Source: Ovis canadensis
Taxonomy: Eukaryota; Chordata; Mammalia; Artiodactyla; Bovidae
Reading direction: 5' to 3'
DNA: 64,000 nucleotides
NCBI RefSeq assembly: GCF_042477335.2
Contig: NC_091254.1
Coordinates: 99,721,001-99,785,000, forward strand
Part shown: piece by piece, positions 34,337 through 46,535 of the stretch
Numbering within the stretch: the stretch's first letter is position 1
How the letters are laid out: each line of letters opens with the position of its first letter
Made by a program: the position numbers and the translations under genes
Notes under the pieces: model-generated
Databases searched by the model: none
What the model was told of the DNA's origin: nothing
The model's input: the letters and a program-made list of their open reading frames with translations, nothing else

Positions 34337-34850
34337 GTAGGAAGGCTCTCCCACTGTTTAGGCTCTCCCACCGCCGCTCCTCTCACCATCTCTGGGTGTG
34401 TGATGGGTTGGGTGAAAGGCTGGCCAACCGTGATGCCCCGAGGCTGCAGGGGTGACTTGTCCCCGAGTAGAAGGAAGGATTCCCAGGAGGAGGCGCCCGG
34501 CCCTCTTCTCTCAGCTGGATGTAGAACCACTGAGAGCCGCACTATGGCAGACTGAGGAAGGACCATTCTCCGTGAAGGAGCTCCTCCTCATTGTCCACAC
34601 TGATGCCCAGGGTGCCTCCTCTTTTCTCTGTTAGGAGTTCCCCTTTGCTCTGATCTCGGGGAGACCGGCCTGGTCCCGGCTGCACCATGGGGGCCCCTGA
34701 AGTGAGAGGAGTTTTAGAGTCATTGCCCATCTTGGAGGATGAGGGGTGCTCTGCCCGGGGTGGAGTGTGTCACGGGTCAGCTTCTTAGGCACCCGGTGAC
34801 ACCCCTTACGCTGCACCCTTGAACTAACAGGCACGTGGCTTGTCTTTCAG

Positions 34851-34910
34851 AACGTCTGCTTCATCTTCCCTCAGTTTTTATACCAGTTCTTCTGTGGGTT
34901 TTCACAGCAG
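34851..34910 (+). CDS. ATP11A: ATP11A exon 23 (residues ~890-909, membrane segment 5)
   Basis: 60 bp, phase 0/0, acceptor ttgtctttcag, donor GTGAGT. Encodes [20 protein letters not shown], an aromatic-rich transmembrane stretch typical of the P4 lipid path. Confidence 0.97.
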
Positions 34911-35364
34911 GTGAGTCGTCAGGCCTGAGGTCGAGCTCCCCTGAGCCTCACCCACTCTCCCCGAGTGTGGCTATGGTGGGCAGAGGGTGGACGGCGGGGC
35001 ATGCAGGCCAGGTGACCCCCATCCCACCACTGACCTGCTTTCACCTGAGGCAGCCAGACCGGAGGAGATGGAAGCTTGAAGATGCAGGCCGAGTTGCAGA
35101 CCTGCATGCGTCTTTTTGTTGCTGCACGTTTGCAGTGGCAGGACGGGGGGGCCGGCCGTTTACCCTGGCCAGTCGGCATCGTGATGCTTTGGAAAACATC
35201 CTGGCCCCTCAGTCTCTGTGAAAGAGTGGCTCTGTGTGCATTTGAGAATTCTCAAGTTTGTGGGCCTCTCCAGAGGAAAAATACATGTGCATATTTAAAC
35301 AAGTTCCCCAAAGACCTCGCCAAGGTGCTGGGGCGCTGATCTCACACGCTTCTCGGCCCCGCAG

Positions 35365-35492
35365 ACCCTGTACGACACTGCCTACCTGACGCTGTACAAC
35401 ATCAGCTTCACCTCCCTCCCCATCCTGCTGTACAGCCTGATGGAGCAGCACGTCGCCATGGACACGCTCAAGAGGGACCCTGCCCTCTACAG
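35365..35492 (+). CDS. ATP11A: ATP11A exon 24 (residues ~910-952, membrane segment 6)
   Basis: 128 bp, acceptor cggccccgcag, ends after AG of Arg952 (donor GTACCG). Encodes [30 protein letters not shown]... YN..FTSLP is a strongly conserved P4-ATPase membrane motif. Confidence 0.97.
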
Positions 35493-36025
35493 GTACCGGG
35501 AGCTCCGCGCCAGAGACGCCAGAAGGACCAGGCAGCGTGCAGATCGCACCTGGCTGAAGTCCTTTAAGACCAGAAACATAAAAACAAAACCCCAGACCAT
35601 CCAAAGTTAGCCGACACACACGATTCCTCAGAAGGGTCTTCCCTTCACACAGGAAGCACTGTGGCTTAAGTGAATATTCTCCAAATTTAGACAGAGAGGA
35701 TTCATGCTACATTTGAAATGTACACATTAAGCCAGTGTGTGTTTCCCTGTGATCCTTGTGAAGGAAGTTGAGATGACAGTGTCTAACCCCTTGACCCTGG
35801 TGGATCCTGGCAGAGTCAAGTAGGTTCCATTCAGGGAGCAACAAAGTTAACAGGGCTGATCTCAGGGCGCTCTTTTCTGCTGAGAAGTATTTCTTATAAC
35901 AAGGAAAAGATTCTTCTGCTGTTTTAGAGCTGCGCCCCAGAGTCTCTGGCTGTGTCAACGTGCTGCTCTTACTGTGGCTTTTTACATTAGACGCTTTATG
36001 CTTTAGATGCACGTGTGGCTGGAAG
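35493..36025 (+). other. ATP11A intron 24, 5' part: nothing recognised
   Basis: The frame stays open for about 40 codons past the donor (to a stop near 35608), rich in Arg/Lys. Joining to exon 25 is the standard product. No other structure seen. Confidence 0.5.
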
Positions 36026-36233
36026 GGGCTTTCCAGGTGGCTCAGTTGGTAAAGAATCTGCCTGCAAAGCAGGAGACCAGGGTTCCATCCCTGAGTCGGG
36101 AAGATTCCCCTGGAGGAGGACATGGCAACCCACTCAGTATTCTGGCCTGGAGAGTCCCACGGACAGAGGAGCCTGATGGGCTGCAGTCCAGAGGGTCGCA
36201 CACAGTTGGACCCGGCTGAGCGACTCAGCACGT
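36026..36233 (+). mobile_element. Bov-tA SINE, nearly full length (sense)
   Basis: ggctttccaggtggctcagt tggtaaagaatctgcctgca aagcaggaga...gattcccctggaggaggaca tggcaaccc...gacagaggagcctgatgggc tgcagtcc...gctgagcgactcagcacg. About 208 bp in intron 24. Confidence 0.94.
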
Positions 36234-37424
36234 GGTTGTAAGAAAGAGTAGAGAGGCTCCCTGGAGGTTTTATCTGGAGTCCCCCGTGGGGACATCTGAC
36301 TGGCCACCTGCGGAAGCACAGGACAGGGTCGCAGCTTGGGTCCCGACACCCCACCCCACCCCTCACTGGTGTTGCCCGGGTGTCACTGGTCCTGTTTCTG
36401 TGCACGTGTGTGCCCACGTGAGTGTGCGCTTCTGTGCAAGCTTCTGTGAACGTGTGTGGCCCTCCACCCACACAGTCAGGACACCTTGCCAGGCCCATGG
36501 CCTTCGCCAGAGAGGTCAGCCATTAAGTGAGATCTGGGAGTGTTGCTGTCCCGGTCATCCCTGCAGGTGAGAGAAGAGCAAGCCTGGATCGTCCTGTGCA
36601 CCTGGCGATACGGGAGGAAGTGTAGGGAATAGGCGAACTCAGCCCGTTTCAGACGCACTGCTGGGGGGGGTCCTGCACGCCTCCTCCTGAGCTGAGCTGA
36701 CAGGTGCAGGGAGGCCCGTCGCGCTTCGTCACCAGTGGGTGCCAGGGTGCCTCGCGCCCTGTGTCCTTACTTCCGGAAGCAGGCGTGTGGGCCCTGCCCT
36801 CTTTCTGCCCGTGGCAGCCTCCAGTCCACTTTGAGGAATAAAACATTCAAATAGGAATTGTCCAGGAAGGTCCCTGGGTAGCGCAGCGCTACATCTGAAA
36901 AGCCTCTGCTGCCGGGGCGCTCAAGCGAGTGTCTGCTGGCCGCTCCCCCATGTCAGCTGGGACGTTCCCGTCTCCCTGCACGGTCGCTCCAACCACGGTG
37001 GTTTTAGCCAGGACAGCTGCATGCTGTGAGCTTCCCCAGGCTCTCCCGGGGCCAGGTGTGGTCTTGAGAGCAGTGGCAGGCAGTGTGTCCAGCAGTCACA
37101 GAGTGTGACGTGTGGCCTGGGGGTGTGCAGACCTCAGGCCCGCCTGCACCCCTCGGCTCCGCGGGCTCACAGCGTATGCCGGTCAGCGGGCGGGTGGGGT
37201 CGGGGTCTGCCGAGAGCGGGACAGACGGGCGGGGACCGGGAGGCCCAGGGGCTCACAGGCCCCACGCTGGAGCTTGGCCGAGTGGGTGCTGGTCGGGCCG
37301 CATCCTCCTGGCGCCCCCCGACCCCTGGTTCTGCCGTCCCGAGGCTCTCAGTGGGTCAGAGGCCCCGGGTCGCGGCGAGGCGCCGGGTGGGCGCCTAACG
37401 CGTCCCCACCCTCTCCTCCCCCAG
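36234..37424 (+). other. ATP11A intron 24, 3' part: nothing recognised
   Basis: GC-rich; no repeat or gene recognised. Confidence 0.5.
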
Positions 37425-37560
37425 GGACATCGCCAAGAACGCGCTCCTCCGCTGGCGCGCGTTCATCTACTGGACGCTGTTAGGCTTGTTCGACGCGCTG
37501 GTGTTTTTCTTCGGTGCTTACTTCATGTTTGAAAACACGACTGTGACCAGCAACGGGCAG
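37425..37560 (+). CDS. ATP11A: ATP11A exon 25 (residues ~952-997, membrane segment 7)
   Basis: 136 bp, acceptor ctctcctcccccag, ends phase 0; donor GTTTGT, a less common +3 T. Encodes (R)DIAKNALLRWRAFIYWTLLG LFDALVFFFGAYFMFENTTV TSNGQ. Contains helix 7 and the start of the exoplasmic loop; N-T-T at about 988-990 is a possible N-glycosylation sequon. Confidence 0.97.
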
Positions 37561-40340
37561 GTTTGTGCGGGCTGGGCCACGGCGACAGGGCTGCAGGTTC
37601 TGGGGGTGAAGCTCGGCACGGCCCGCGGGGTCGGCGTCTGGGTGTCCGCCGCAGATGGGGCAGACCTGATGGCGGGGCCCTGCTGACTGTAGGGACACCC
37701 TCTGGGGTGGGCGGGGTCCAGCCTTTATAGCTTGTTTCACCGTCAGTTATTTATCTAGGGGTCCAACTCAGTCATCAAGACGTGCTTATTTAATTTGGGA
37801 AATAATTTGGTATTTAACCCTGTTTAGCATTTGTTCACGTCCTTAGCTTAAGTTCTGTTTCCTTAGCGATGAGCAGTTTACGGTGTCGTTTCTGATAGAC
37901 AGGCAGCTCTCTGGGTTTTTCCATAATCTCTGGGGGTTGTTTTATTTGTATCTCGCTTTTTTTTTCTGCCGCGGCTCCCTTCCCACTCTCAGATAATGAC
38001 CAGCAACACACACGTGGTAAGACATCTGTGGGTGTGTCCTCTCTGTTTCTGGAGTGCGAATAAAATATTTCTCGAAAATATTTTCCAGCGTGACCCCCTC
38101 TGTGTGCTTTGTCAGTAGAGACGCCTTTAGCTAGTCCCCCCGTGTCTGTAGGAGCAAGGCCGGCCCAGAGGCCGTGTGTGTCTACCTGGGTCACTTCTCC
38201 CTGTATTTCCGAGCCGGGATCGCCCGCCGTGTCAGCGATGTTTTCTGGATCTGTGTGGTCTTCTCTTGCCCTAAATGCGTAGGAAGACACACAGGCGGGT
38301 GCGGCCGGGGCGGAATGGGGGTGGGGGGAATGCTCTGAACACGGCCAACCCCTCGCTGCCTGGAGTCGGGAGGCCGTGGCCCCGGGCGTCCCGCTTCCAG
38401 TCCAGTGTCCCGGGAACAAGGAAACAGAAGGGGGCTTTGAGCAGGGATCCCCTGCTCGTCCTGCTGGACGGGGCGCCTCTCTCTGTCTCTCTCTCCCTCT
38501 GTGTGTTTGGCCTGAAGTTCTGAGTCTTGCTGTGTGTCCTGGGCAACTTGTTGGCCCATTGATTTTTCTGTTCCTGTTTTCTTGTGGCTGAAAAGGGCTG
38601 TTGTCTCTCATTGTGACTTAGACCAGCGTTTACTAAACTGAGGGTTTCCAGAGCCTTTTGGCACTTTTCTGAAATCTTCCGTTGTTAGAGCCTTTGTCCT
38701 CCTGGTTTTAGCTGAGTGGTCTTCGGGTGCCACCAGCGACGGTGGGGCTGGCTCGAGCTGTCTCCGGTTCTTTGCGTCTTCGCGGAGCTATCCCTGGGGC
38801 CAGCGCTGAGCGCGCACCCGTGTGCATCTCACAGAGCTCGGGCTCCGTGTCCCGAGAACCGAGGTCCGGGTTCCGGGCATCACCCTCGCCCCCTGCAGTC
38901 GCCCCTCCCGCTGGACAGTTTCCTGGAGTTACAGTCGAGCAGACGGATGCTCAGGCAGACGCGGGGTGATGGCGGGGAGTTAGAGCAAGCTGGGGTGCGT
39001 GTTTAGTCCATGAGGCTGCCGAGAGCGCGGCTCTCACGTCAGGAGGTGACGTGGTCAGCCCAGTCCCGCAAGCCCACAGACAGCGGGTGTGTGTGTGGGC
39101 AGGGCACACTCCCTGGACATGGACGTGGGTCGCCGGGCAGCCTCGGGTGCAGACCTGGGTGGGGGCTGCGTGTCGTCCGGCTGCTCTGTGGGCAGAGGTG
39201 CCGGCCTGGCTGGCTTTGAGGTCCTTCCAGGGAGCCAGGCCTCCTGCTAGTCCCTGCCTCGCTGCCCCTCGCTCACGAGGGTGCGCTGAGCCACTCCAGG
39301 ACCTGAATCCCAGCGTCCAGAGGATCTCTCCTGAGATTCTCAAGCACCTTTCCCTCCCCGCCGCAGCTGAGTGCCTTTGCTCGGCTGATCTTGGACAGAA
39401 GTGTTGGTTAGAACCTGGAACGATGACAGGAAGGGAGACGGAGGTAGAGAAGCCCCCAGTCGGTGGAGACCCCAAGCACTGAGGCCCCGGGGGATAGAAC
39501 CTGCGTGAGTCACGCACCGCCTGTCACGGGAGACGCCCCTGAGATGCACAGTGACGTCAGCAAGCAGCAAGCAGGACAGTCCTGCAAAGGAGGAGCTGAA
39601 CGTGGGCCTTTGTCCACCGCTGGGCCTTGGGTTCCTGGTGCTCAGGGGACTGTGAGCAACCTGAAGACTCAGAGGTATGAGAGCGAGACCAGTGCCAAGT
39701 GGCATGAGGCCCGCGGGGTCCAGGGCGGACCTTTGTCCCCAGGAGTTCGGAGGCCCAGCTGAGTGCGCAGGGCGTCCGTGGTCGGAGTCTGGACCCAGAG
39801 GTGGCTTCTTGTTCCAGACTGCTGATTCTTAGATGATTCCTGTGTGTCCGGCAGGTGGGAGGGTTGGATCGCTCACAGAACTGAGAACATGTTATCAGCT
39901 GGTTCTGTGTCATTCAAACTAAGCTGCAAACAGAGCTGTGAGTCCGGCGCAACCTCGGGCGGCTGGTGCTCGGTGACGGCAGTTGCCCTTCCAAGGAGGC
40001 CGAGTCTTGGTGGTGGGATGGTCAGGAGGTGACCGCTGAGACCTCTTTCCACTCAGGAATGTTCGTGGATCTATCGAAAAGACGATAGAATCGCTGACGA
40101 CCTTTGAAAGAGAAAGTCAAGTTTGGAGTATTTTCCTGACAGACAAGAGCCACGCTGTTTCGCAGATGAGAACAGAAGACAGTGATTTTACTGTAGTTGC
40201 GCAGCAGGACATTCCCAGGTGGCTGCTTGCAAGTTCAGGGTGCGTAGTAATAGAAGCCAGGAAGTTCCCAGGGCCGGCCCAGGAGCCCTGTCTGGCGGCT
40301 GAGCACAGGGCCGCCCGGGGCTGCACAGGGGCCCGAGCTG
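37561..40340 (+). other. ATP11A intron 25, 5' part: nothing recognised
   Basis: The intron is the longest here (about 5 kb). The first 2.8 kb shows no repeat consensus I can name. A 258-codon - strand frame (37835-38611) lacks family features and a start context. Confidence 0.5.
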
Positions 40341-40344
40341 GCAC

Positions 40345-40540
40345 GCAGAGCGAGCGTGAGAGACGGTCCTCCGAGCGTGACAGGCGGTCCTGCGAGCGTG
40401 ATAGACGTCCTGTGAGCGTGAGAGACGTCCTGCGAATGTGAGAGACGGTCCTGCGAGCGTGAGAGACGGTCCTGCGAGCATGACAGGCGTTCCGCGAGCG
40501 TGAGAGACGGCCCACGAGCGTGAGAGACGGCCCTGGCACT
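40345..40540. repeat. ~21-bp minisatellite, about 9 copies
   Basis: Units of gagcgtgagagacggtcctg c with variants (gacaggcg, gatagacg) repeat from 40345 to 40540. Both strands read as Arg/Ser-rich frames because of the repeat. Confidence 0.95.
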
Positions 40541-41469
40541 GCGATCTTGAGGAAACAGGACGTGTTGTCGCGGAATCATCTTACACATAAAAGCTGACTC
40601 AGTCTGGGCCTTAGAACGTCTGCAAGCGGGAAGGTTCCCTGTAGAGTCCTCAGCCTCGAGGGAAAAGAGCCTGCAGAAAAGGGATTACACTGGGGCTGGG
40701 GGTGGGCCGGCGGGCGGGGCCGGGGCGGCGCCGCCTCGTCTCCCCACGCGGCCCCGACGGTCCTGGCGCCCCCACAGGGATGACGGGACGCCCGTGGGTG
40801 GCAGCGTCACCCGCGTGGCCTCCCCAGGGGACACAGTGTTACTTAGGGAATCAGACCAGACGCAGGGCTTCACTGGGGACTGGGGAACCGACCTCCCTTG
40901 GGAAAGTCCCCTCCTCTGGACGACCCTTTGAGACCCCAGTGGGGCCCCTGCTAAAGAGCGTGGAGATGAGGGCAGATGGTTTGAGCATCCGGGCCCGAGC
41001 TCTCCCATAGGTGAGGGAGCTTGGACGAGCCCCTGGAGCGTTACGTGGCCACGTCCCCGTGAGCTGCGACGGCCACCCCCCACGTCCCTAGGCCCATCCG
41101 CCCGTTCTCTGATGTTTCAAGGGATCTCAGGGTTCCCACCCGGCACGGGTGACGGACACTGGGCCTGGGGTGTAGGGAGGCGGAGGGCCGGACCCAGGGC
41201 TCCGGCTGCCCAGGGGAGGGTCCCGGGGGGTTCAGAGCTGCCGCCTCCTGCACCGTCACTCTCTGCTTTCGGCTGAAAACGGCAGCTTCCGGGGAGAGGA
41301 CCCGGGCGCCTCGTCCTCCTGCCTGCTGGGCGCGCCCAGCACGGCCCGCCCAACCTCACTTCCTGCCCCCAGCAGTAAGCCCTGAAGGCAGAGCGCATCT
41401 TTGGGGGGGTTCCCAGCCTGGGCAGGTCACCGTGGGGGCTGTGCAGACCCCCGGCCCCTGCCTGCTGGA

Positions 41470-41540
41470 GGCCAGTGCCCCCCCCCGCCCCGCCGCCGCC
41501 CCCCCCCCCGCCCCGCCGCCGCCCCCCCCCCCCACCGTCC
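41470..41540. repeat. C-rich low-complexity tract
   Basis: About 70 bp of C runs (up to 14) broken by gccgcc, with the complement carrying long G runs; a strong candidate for G-quadruplex or i-motif folding. Confidence 0.9.
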
Positions 41541-42615
41541 ACCAGGTCCCCAGGCGTGGCAGGCGTCCCCAGCTCGTGATAGACGCCCCTCTGGCAAGAG
41601 CCACTGAGCCCAGTTTTGGTCACGATGACGAATCAAGCGGTGAGGGTCCTTAGGTCCGTTTCCTACAAAAGTCCTAATGCTTCGGTTTTTCTTCTAGAAT
41701 ATTCTGTAAGTGGATTCTGCTTCACTAACCGCACACCCACACACTCACCTTGAGTGAGCACCTGTAGGGATGTTTCCTTGGTCGAGAATGGACCCTGGTC
41801 CCAGCTTCTCGCGCTTTATGGCGTGCAGCTGTGTGCCTCCTGAAAGGAGAGCAGGAGCTCTTCTGAGAGGCACAGCTCACAGACCTGACAAACGGGACCT
41901 GGGCCTGCCAGCTCTCCAGAGGCAGCGTGTCCAAGAGGCTGGTTTGTCCCCGGGATAGAGACTCTACGTGCCCGCCGCTTCCTTCTGCTTGCGTCTGTGT
42001 CTCTGCGTGAGAAGCCGGCTGTCTCCTTCCCGCTGGCTGGGCCCGCGTCTCCCCGGGGCCGCTCTGGCCTCGGACCTGCCCCAGCCTCTGTGCAGCTCCG
42101 TCCTATCTCCGCTCTCCCTTTTTGTGGTCCCACGGGCCACCCCCCGACCAGTGATGCCGCCCCAGGAAAATGCCACCGTGGTTTGTCGGCCGAGCCCTCA
42201 GGGTTTTGAGTTGGATCGAGGACAGACGCATCCCACTAAGGCTCGCTTTGGCCACGCAGAGCAAGTCGAGTGGGGCGATGGGCTGAAGGTCTCGCCTGCT
42301 TAAAGCGTGGCTGGAGGAGCAGGGTGGGTGCTGTGCACACCAGGACTCAGCTCTCAGGGCGTCCCGTCTGGCTCGTGGGGCGCCAAGGGGGAGACTCGGG
42401 CGGCCTAGGAAGAACTGGGTGCCCACAGATGCTGCTGGAGCCGGGGGCCAGAGGCCTGGGTGCGGCCTAACCCCCGTCGCGGTGACACCAGGAGGTCCCT
42501 GCGTCTCTGGGGTTGGACGAGCAGGCGATGGGTGGGTGGGATGCTCGGATGCTTGTGTTGAGTGTGGAAGAGGCAGTCTGTATTAATAAGAGGTGACTGG
42601 ACTTTCTCTCCGCAG
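41541..42615 (+). other. ATP11A intron 25, 3' end: nothing recognised
   Basis: About 1.1 kb, no recognised repeat. Confidence 0.5.
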
Positions 42616-42681
42616 GTGTTTGGAAACTGGACGTTCGGGACCCTGGTGTTCACGGTGATGGTGTTCACAGTCACTCTGAAG
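42616..42681 (+). CDS. ATP11A: ATP11A exon 26 (residues ~998-1019, membrane segment 8)
   Basis: 66 bp, phase 0/0, acceptor tttctctccgcag, donor GTACCT. Encodes [22 protein letters not shown], the eighth transmembrane helix with an N-W-T sequon at its exoplasmic edge. Confidence 0.96.
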
Positions 42682-43304
42682 GTACCTTCCTGAGTGCAGA
42701 TGCTTCCTCCAGGCCACCCGGCCACCCGGTGGCCCTGCCCCCGCCCCTGCCCCTGGCCTGCCGGGGTCCTCTCCCCACCACTGACGTGGCCTCGGCCCCG
42801 AGGGGCGAGCTCAGAATTACACAGCAGGGGAGGAGGGAAATTCCACAGCCTTTTCTGTGTGAGAGGACTGGAGTGAGACTGCTTTTACGTGGCAAGCAGC
42901 CCCACCCCTAGTATAGTCAAAGGACACTTTAACTGAAACAAAGGTATTGTGGAAAGGTATCGTTTTTAAAGTCAAGTCAGACTCTTCGTGGAGTATCGTC
43001 ATGAAGGTCCCAAATCCTGCCAGCCTGGGTTGGAGAGTGAGGAAGGAAGTCCCAGAGCCATGTCCTGGGCAGTAGCACCTCCTGCAGGGGCCGCCCCACG
43101 CCGGGGTCCGGGTACTTGCGGGCAGGGTGGGCCTGGGGAGCCCTTCTCTGGAATCTGGGCTGTTTCTCCCACACAGGCCCCTGCCGATGCTCTGGCTGAA
43201 GTTAGGGGTTTGTTTCTGCTTCCTGTCCCCGCCCCGGCTTCCTTCCCCGGGCTCACGCCGACAGGCCCTGTGGCCCCACTGCTGACCGCCTGGTCTCTCT
43301 TTAG

Positions 43305-43408
43305 CTGGCGCTGGACACCCACTACTGGACCTGGATAAACCACTTTGTCATCTGGGGGTCGCTGCTGTTCTACGTCGTCTTTTCCCTCCTCTGGGGAGGA
43401 GTCGTCTG
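43305..43408 (+). CDS. ATP11A: ATP11A exon 27 (residues ~1020-1054, membrane segment 9)
   Basis: 104 bp, acceptor ggtctctctttag, ends after TG of Trp1054 (donor GTACGG). Encodes [34 protein letters not shown](W), helix 9 flanked by tryptophans. Confidence 0.97.
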
Positions 43409-44651
43409 GTACGGATTTGATGATTTCTCAGGCACCGCCACATCACCAGTCCCGCGGCGTCTTTCACCGAGGCCCGAAAGCTCAGATCCACACCACCTTG
43501 TTCCCGCGTGCGGGTCTGGGTTGCGTGCCTGCCGTGTGCAGGAGGGGCTTCACACCAGGGCCCAGGACCCACAGGGATGAGGTGGGGTGGTCTCCGATCC
43601 CTCCCCCAGGGGAGACACACTGCCTCACGAGCGTGACGGGGGACGAACAGGCCAAACCCTCCGGAAGGGACCAATCCAAGGTCGGGGACGGCTTCCCCAG
43701 AAAAGCTGTTATTTAAACAGAAGCTTGGGAGAAAAGCGCTAACCTCATCGTGTGAGTGCTTGGGGCACTGGGCTGAGGCAGCGTCATTCCTAAGGAAGGG
43801 AGCCCCGCAGGCAGGTGCCCCAAGGCAGGCCCGGAAGGAGGGCTCCCCCGGAGACCGTTAGGATGCCGTGGAAGGTTTTAAACAGAGGAGCCGCAGAGAC
43901 CAGTTGCACTTTTCGGAAGGTCAGCGTGCTGCCAGCTGAACGTCCACCTGGGGGTGGACAGAGACTGGCCCAGCGGTCGGTCCTGACAGGCAGGCGGCAG
44001 CTGCGTTTGTCACGAGCGCACCTCTGCACGCACTGTCCCTTCTGCCCAGGGTGTCCCATCTAAGTGGCCGGCCTGGTGGGCTCCTATTCACCCCTCAGAA
44101 CCCCGGGGCCCACCGTGCTCCTCGGCCTTTCCCCCAGGTCACGTCCCAGGCGGGCATGTCCACCTGGCACCCGGGCGCTTGTTCCCGCCTCTCACACACG
44201 TGCAGGGCTCCGAGCAGGACTGCGGCTGGGGGCGGTGAGCCAGGCCCAGGCCCGCCCAGACGTGAGGCTGGAAGCAGTGTCCTGTCCACCTGGCCTCCCC
44301 ACTGCTGTGCAGGGCTCGAGGGGAAGGGCAGGCGGCCCCCAGCCCCAGGGAGAGGCCCCTAGTCCATCCGGTCCCCGCGTGGAGGCTGCCGTGTGGACGT
44401 CCACCCGGTGGCCCGCTCCACCGCTGATCCCCAGTGGCCAGTCGGCGCATTACGTGTCGGCCAAACCAGACCTGCTCTCGGTGGATTTCCAGCCACCCGA
44501 CTCCTGGCCAGAGATCCCGCGGCTCTAGTGAGCTTTCCAAGCGGTTGTGTATGAGAAAGACTCCCCAGAAACCCCCCAGCCAGCTCCTGGGCCTGGACGC
44601 TTCGGAGCACGAAGCCCTGAGATTCACGTTTAGTGCGGTCACTGCCCGTTT
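43409..44651 (+). other. ATP11A intron 27, 5' part: nothing recognised
   Basis: GC-rich, no recognised repeat before the SINE at 44652. Confidence 0.5.
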
Positions 44652-44862
44652 CCAAGGCATCCCCGGTGGCTCAGAGGGTAAAGAATCTGCCGGCAGTGTG
44701 GGAGACCCAGGTTTGATTCCTGGGTAGGGAAGATCCCTTGGAGAAGGGCATGGCATCCCGCTCCAGTATCCTTGCTTGGAGAACCCCATGGACAGAGGAG
44801 CCTGGCCGGTTACAGGCCATGGGGTCACACAGGGTCAGACAGGACTATTTAACTTCACTGCC
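44652..44862 (+). mobile_element. Bov-tA SINE, nearly full length (sense)
   Basis: ggcatccccggtggctcaga gggtaaagaatctgccggca gtgtgggaga...gaagatcccttggagaaggg catggc...ggacagaggagcctggccgg ttacaggcc...cacagggtcagacaggacta. Diverged full-length copy in intron 27. Confidence 0.92.
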
Positions 44863-45333
44863 CGTCTCCAAAGGCATTCCTAGCCCGCCTGGCAGAGAAG
44901 TCATTTCATTCTCTGTATTTTTATAGAAAATTTAAAAATTATTTTGGCGTAAGCTTGTGTTTAGCCATTCTGCTGATGAGAACATGGTGTTCTCTGTATT
45001 AATAGGTACTGAGCAAAGCCCCCTGTTTCATGTGTAAACGTCTTCCCTGCTGTTCTGAAGCTGAGCTTCTGGGGCTTGCTCCCCACTTGGAATGACCTCG
45101 TAGACCTCCCCTCCTCGTCTCATGCTCGAACCCGGCCTTCAGGGCAAAGTCACGCACCGCTATGGGGAGAGGCCCCCCTGGTGACCCAGTGGCGAGCGCA
45201 GTGGGTGGACGGTGACCGTCAGAGATGGACATGGACCCCGCCAGGGCCGACGGCCCTGCGTGCGGGGCGCGGGGGTCTCCGCCGGCTCCTCATCGGCCAC
45301 CGTGCTGTGGTTTTCTTTCCCTGGACACTGCAG

Positions 45334-45499
45334 GCCCTTCCTCAGTTATCAGAGGATGTACTACGTGTTCATACAATTGCTGTCCAGCGGCCCCGCCTGG
45401 CTGGCCATCGTCCTGCTGGTCACCGTCAGCCTGCTGCCCGACGTGCTCAAGAAGGTGCTGTGCAGGCAGCTATGGCCCAGCGCCATCGAGAGAGTGCAG
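45334..45499 (+). CDS. ATP11A: ATP11A exon 28 (residues ~1054-1109, membrane segment 10)
   Basis: 166 bp, acceptor ctggacactgcag, ends phase 0 with donor GTACCC. One base completes Trp1054, then PFLSYQRMYYVFIQLLSSGP AWLAIVLLVTVSLLPDVLKK... to ...LWPSAIERVQ: helix 10 and the start of the cytosolic C-terminal tail. It is the last exon common to all ATP11A products I can propose; the tail after RVQ depends on which downstream exon is used. A G-rich repeat (45505-45590) follows the donor. Confidence 0.97.
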
Positions 45500-46353
45500 G
45501 TACCCTCGGGGCGGGGGGCGCAGCTGGGGGCACCGTGGGGGGGGCCTGCAGCCTGGGGGGCACCGTGGGGGGCCCCAGGGAGGCAGCAAGAAAGGTGGTC
45601 CGTCCAGTGTTACTAACGGATTCCACGGTGACACGTGATTTTACACCTGAACTAAATGTCCAGTGCTTAGACTTGAACAGGCAGTCCCTGAAATAAGGAA
45701 AAGATTAAGAGAAAAAGATTGAGCCAATACAAAAGGCAAATTATTTTGTGTGAGCCTAAACAAGTTTTTTTGATTAATCCTTATTTCGAAGGTAGAATTG
45801 CTTTATTTTTAGGGGTGGGAATGTGGCTCAAACTTCATTCATTTTGGGAAATTCTGGTCATGAGTAGGTAGGGTGGTGGTTTTCCGTGCTCCCGAGGGGA
45901 CACCAACAAGCTGAACTCTGGATTCAGGAGATGGGTGAGACGCTAAGGGTGCCCAGCGGGTCCAAACAGAGATGTGACCTGGAGTTTCCAGAGAGCTTGC
46001 AGGGGCCGGACATCCCCACCTCTGTACCCCTGTGACCCCGCACCCCTCACTCCCTCACCCCTGCACTCCTCCCCCTGCGCACACCGCTCCTCTTGTGACT
46101 CACACCCCTCGCCCTGTGACCCCTCACCCCCATAACTCCTCACCGGTGACCCCGCATACCCTCAGCCCTCTGATCCTATACACCTTCCACCCATGACCCC
46201 ACACCCCTGTGACCCCGCACCCCTCCCCACTGTGACCCTGCACCCCCTCCCTCCCCTCCCCGCACCCCTTCTCCCGTGGGAGGAGGAGGGATGCTCTGAG
46301 AGGCAGAGGCCACAGCAGGCCGTCCTGCAGGATGCCCTGCCCACCTGCAGCAC

Positions 46354-46535
46354 CAGGTGTGAGTGACAGGAGGGCGGGGTGTGCAGGTGTGAGTGATAGG
46401 AGGGCGGGGCGTGCAGGTGTGAGTGACAGGAGGGCGGGCCGCAGGTGTGAGTGATAGGAGGGCGGGGCGTGCAGGTGTGAGTGACAGGAGGGCGGGCCGC
46501 AGGTGTGAGTGACAGGAGGGCGGGGCGTGCAGGTG
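46354..46535. repeat. ~30-bp minisatellite, 6 copies, with donor-like GTGTGAGT
   Basis: Unit caggtgtgagtgacaggagg gcggggcgtg repeats six times, alternating with a shorter 27-bp form (gcgggccg). Each copy has CAG|GTGTGAGT, a splice-donor-like string. It lies between exons 28 and 29, preceded by a CCCCT/GACCCC-rich tract (46010-46265). Confidence 0.95.

Noticed and set aside
35493..35608. Read-through past exon 24 as an alternative truncated ATP11A.
   Set aside because: Open for about 40 codons but lies past a good donor, has no polyA signal nearby, and would remove four membrane segments. No positive evidence.
37835..38611. 258-codon - strand frame in intron 25.
   Set aside because: No homology that I recognise, no promoter or splice context, low-complexity composition.
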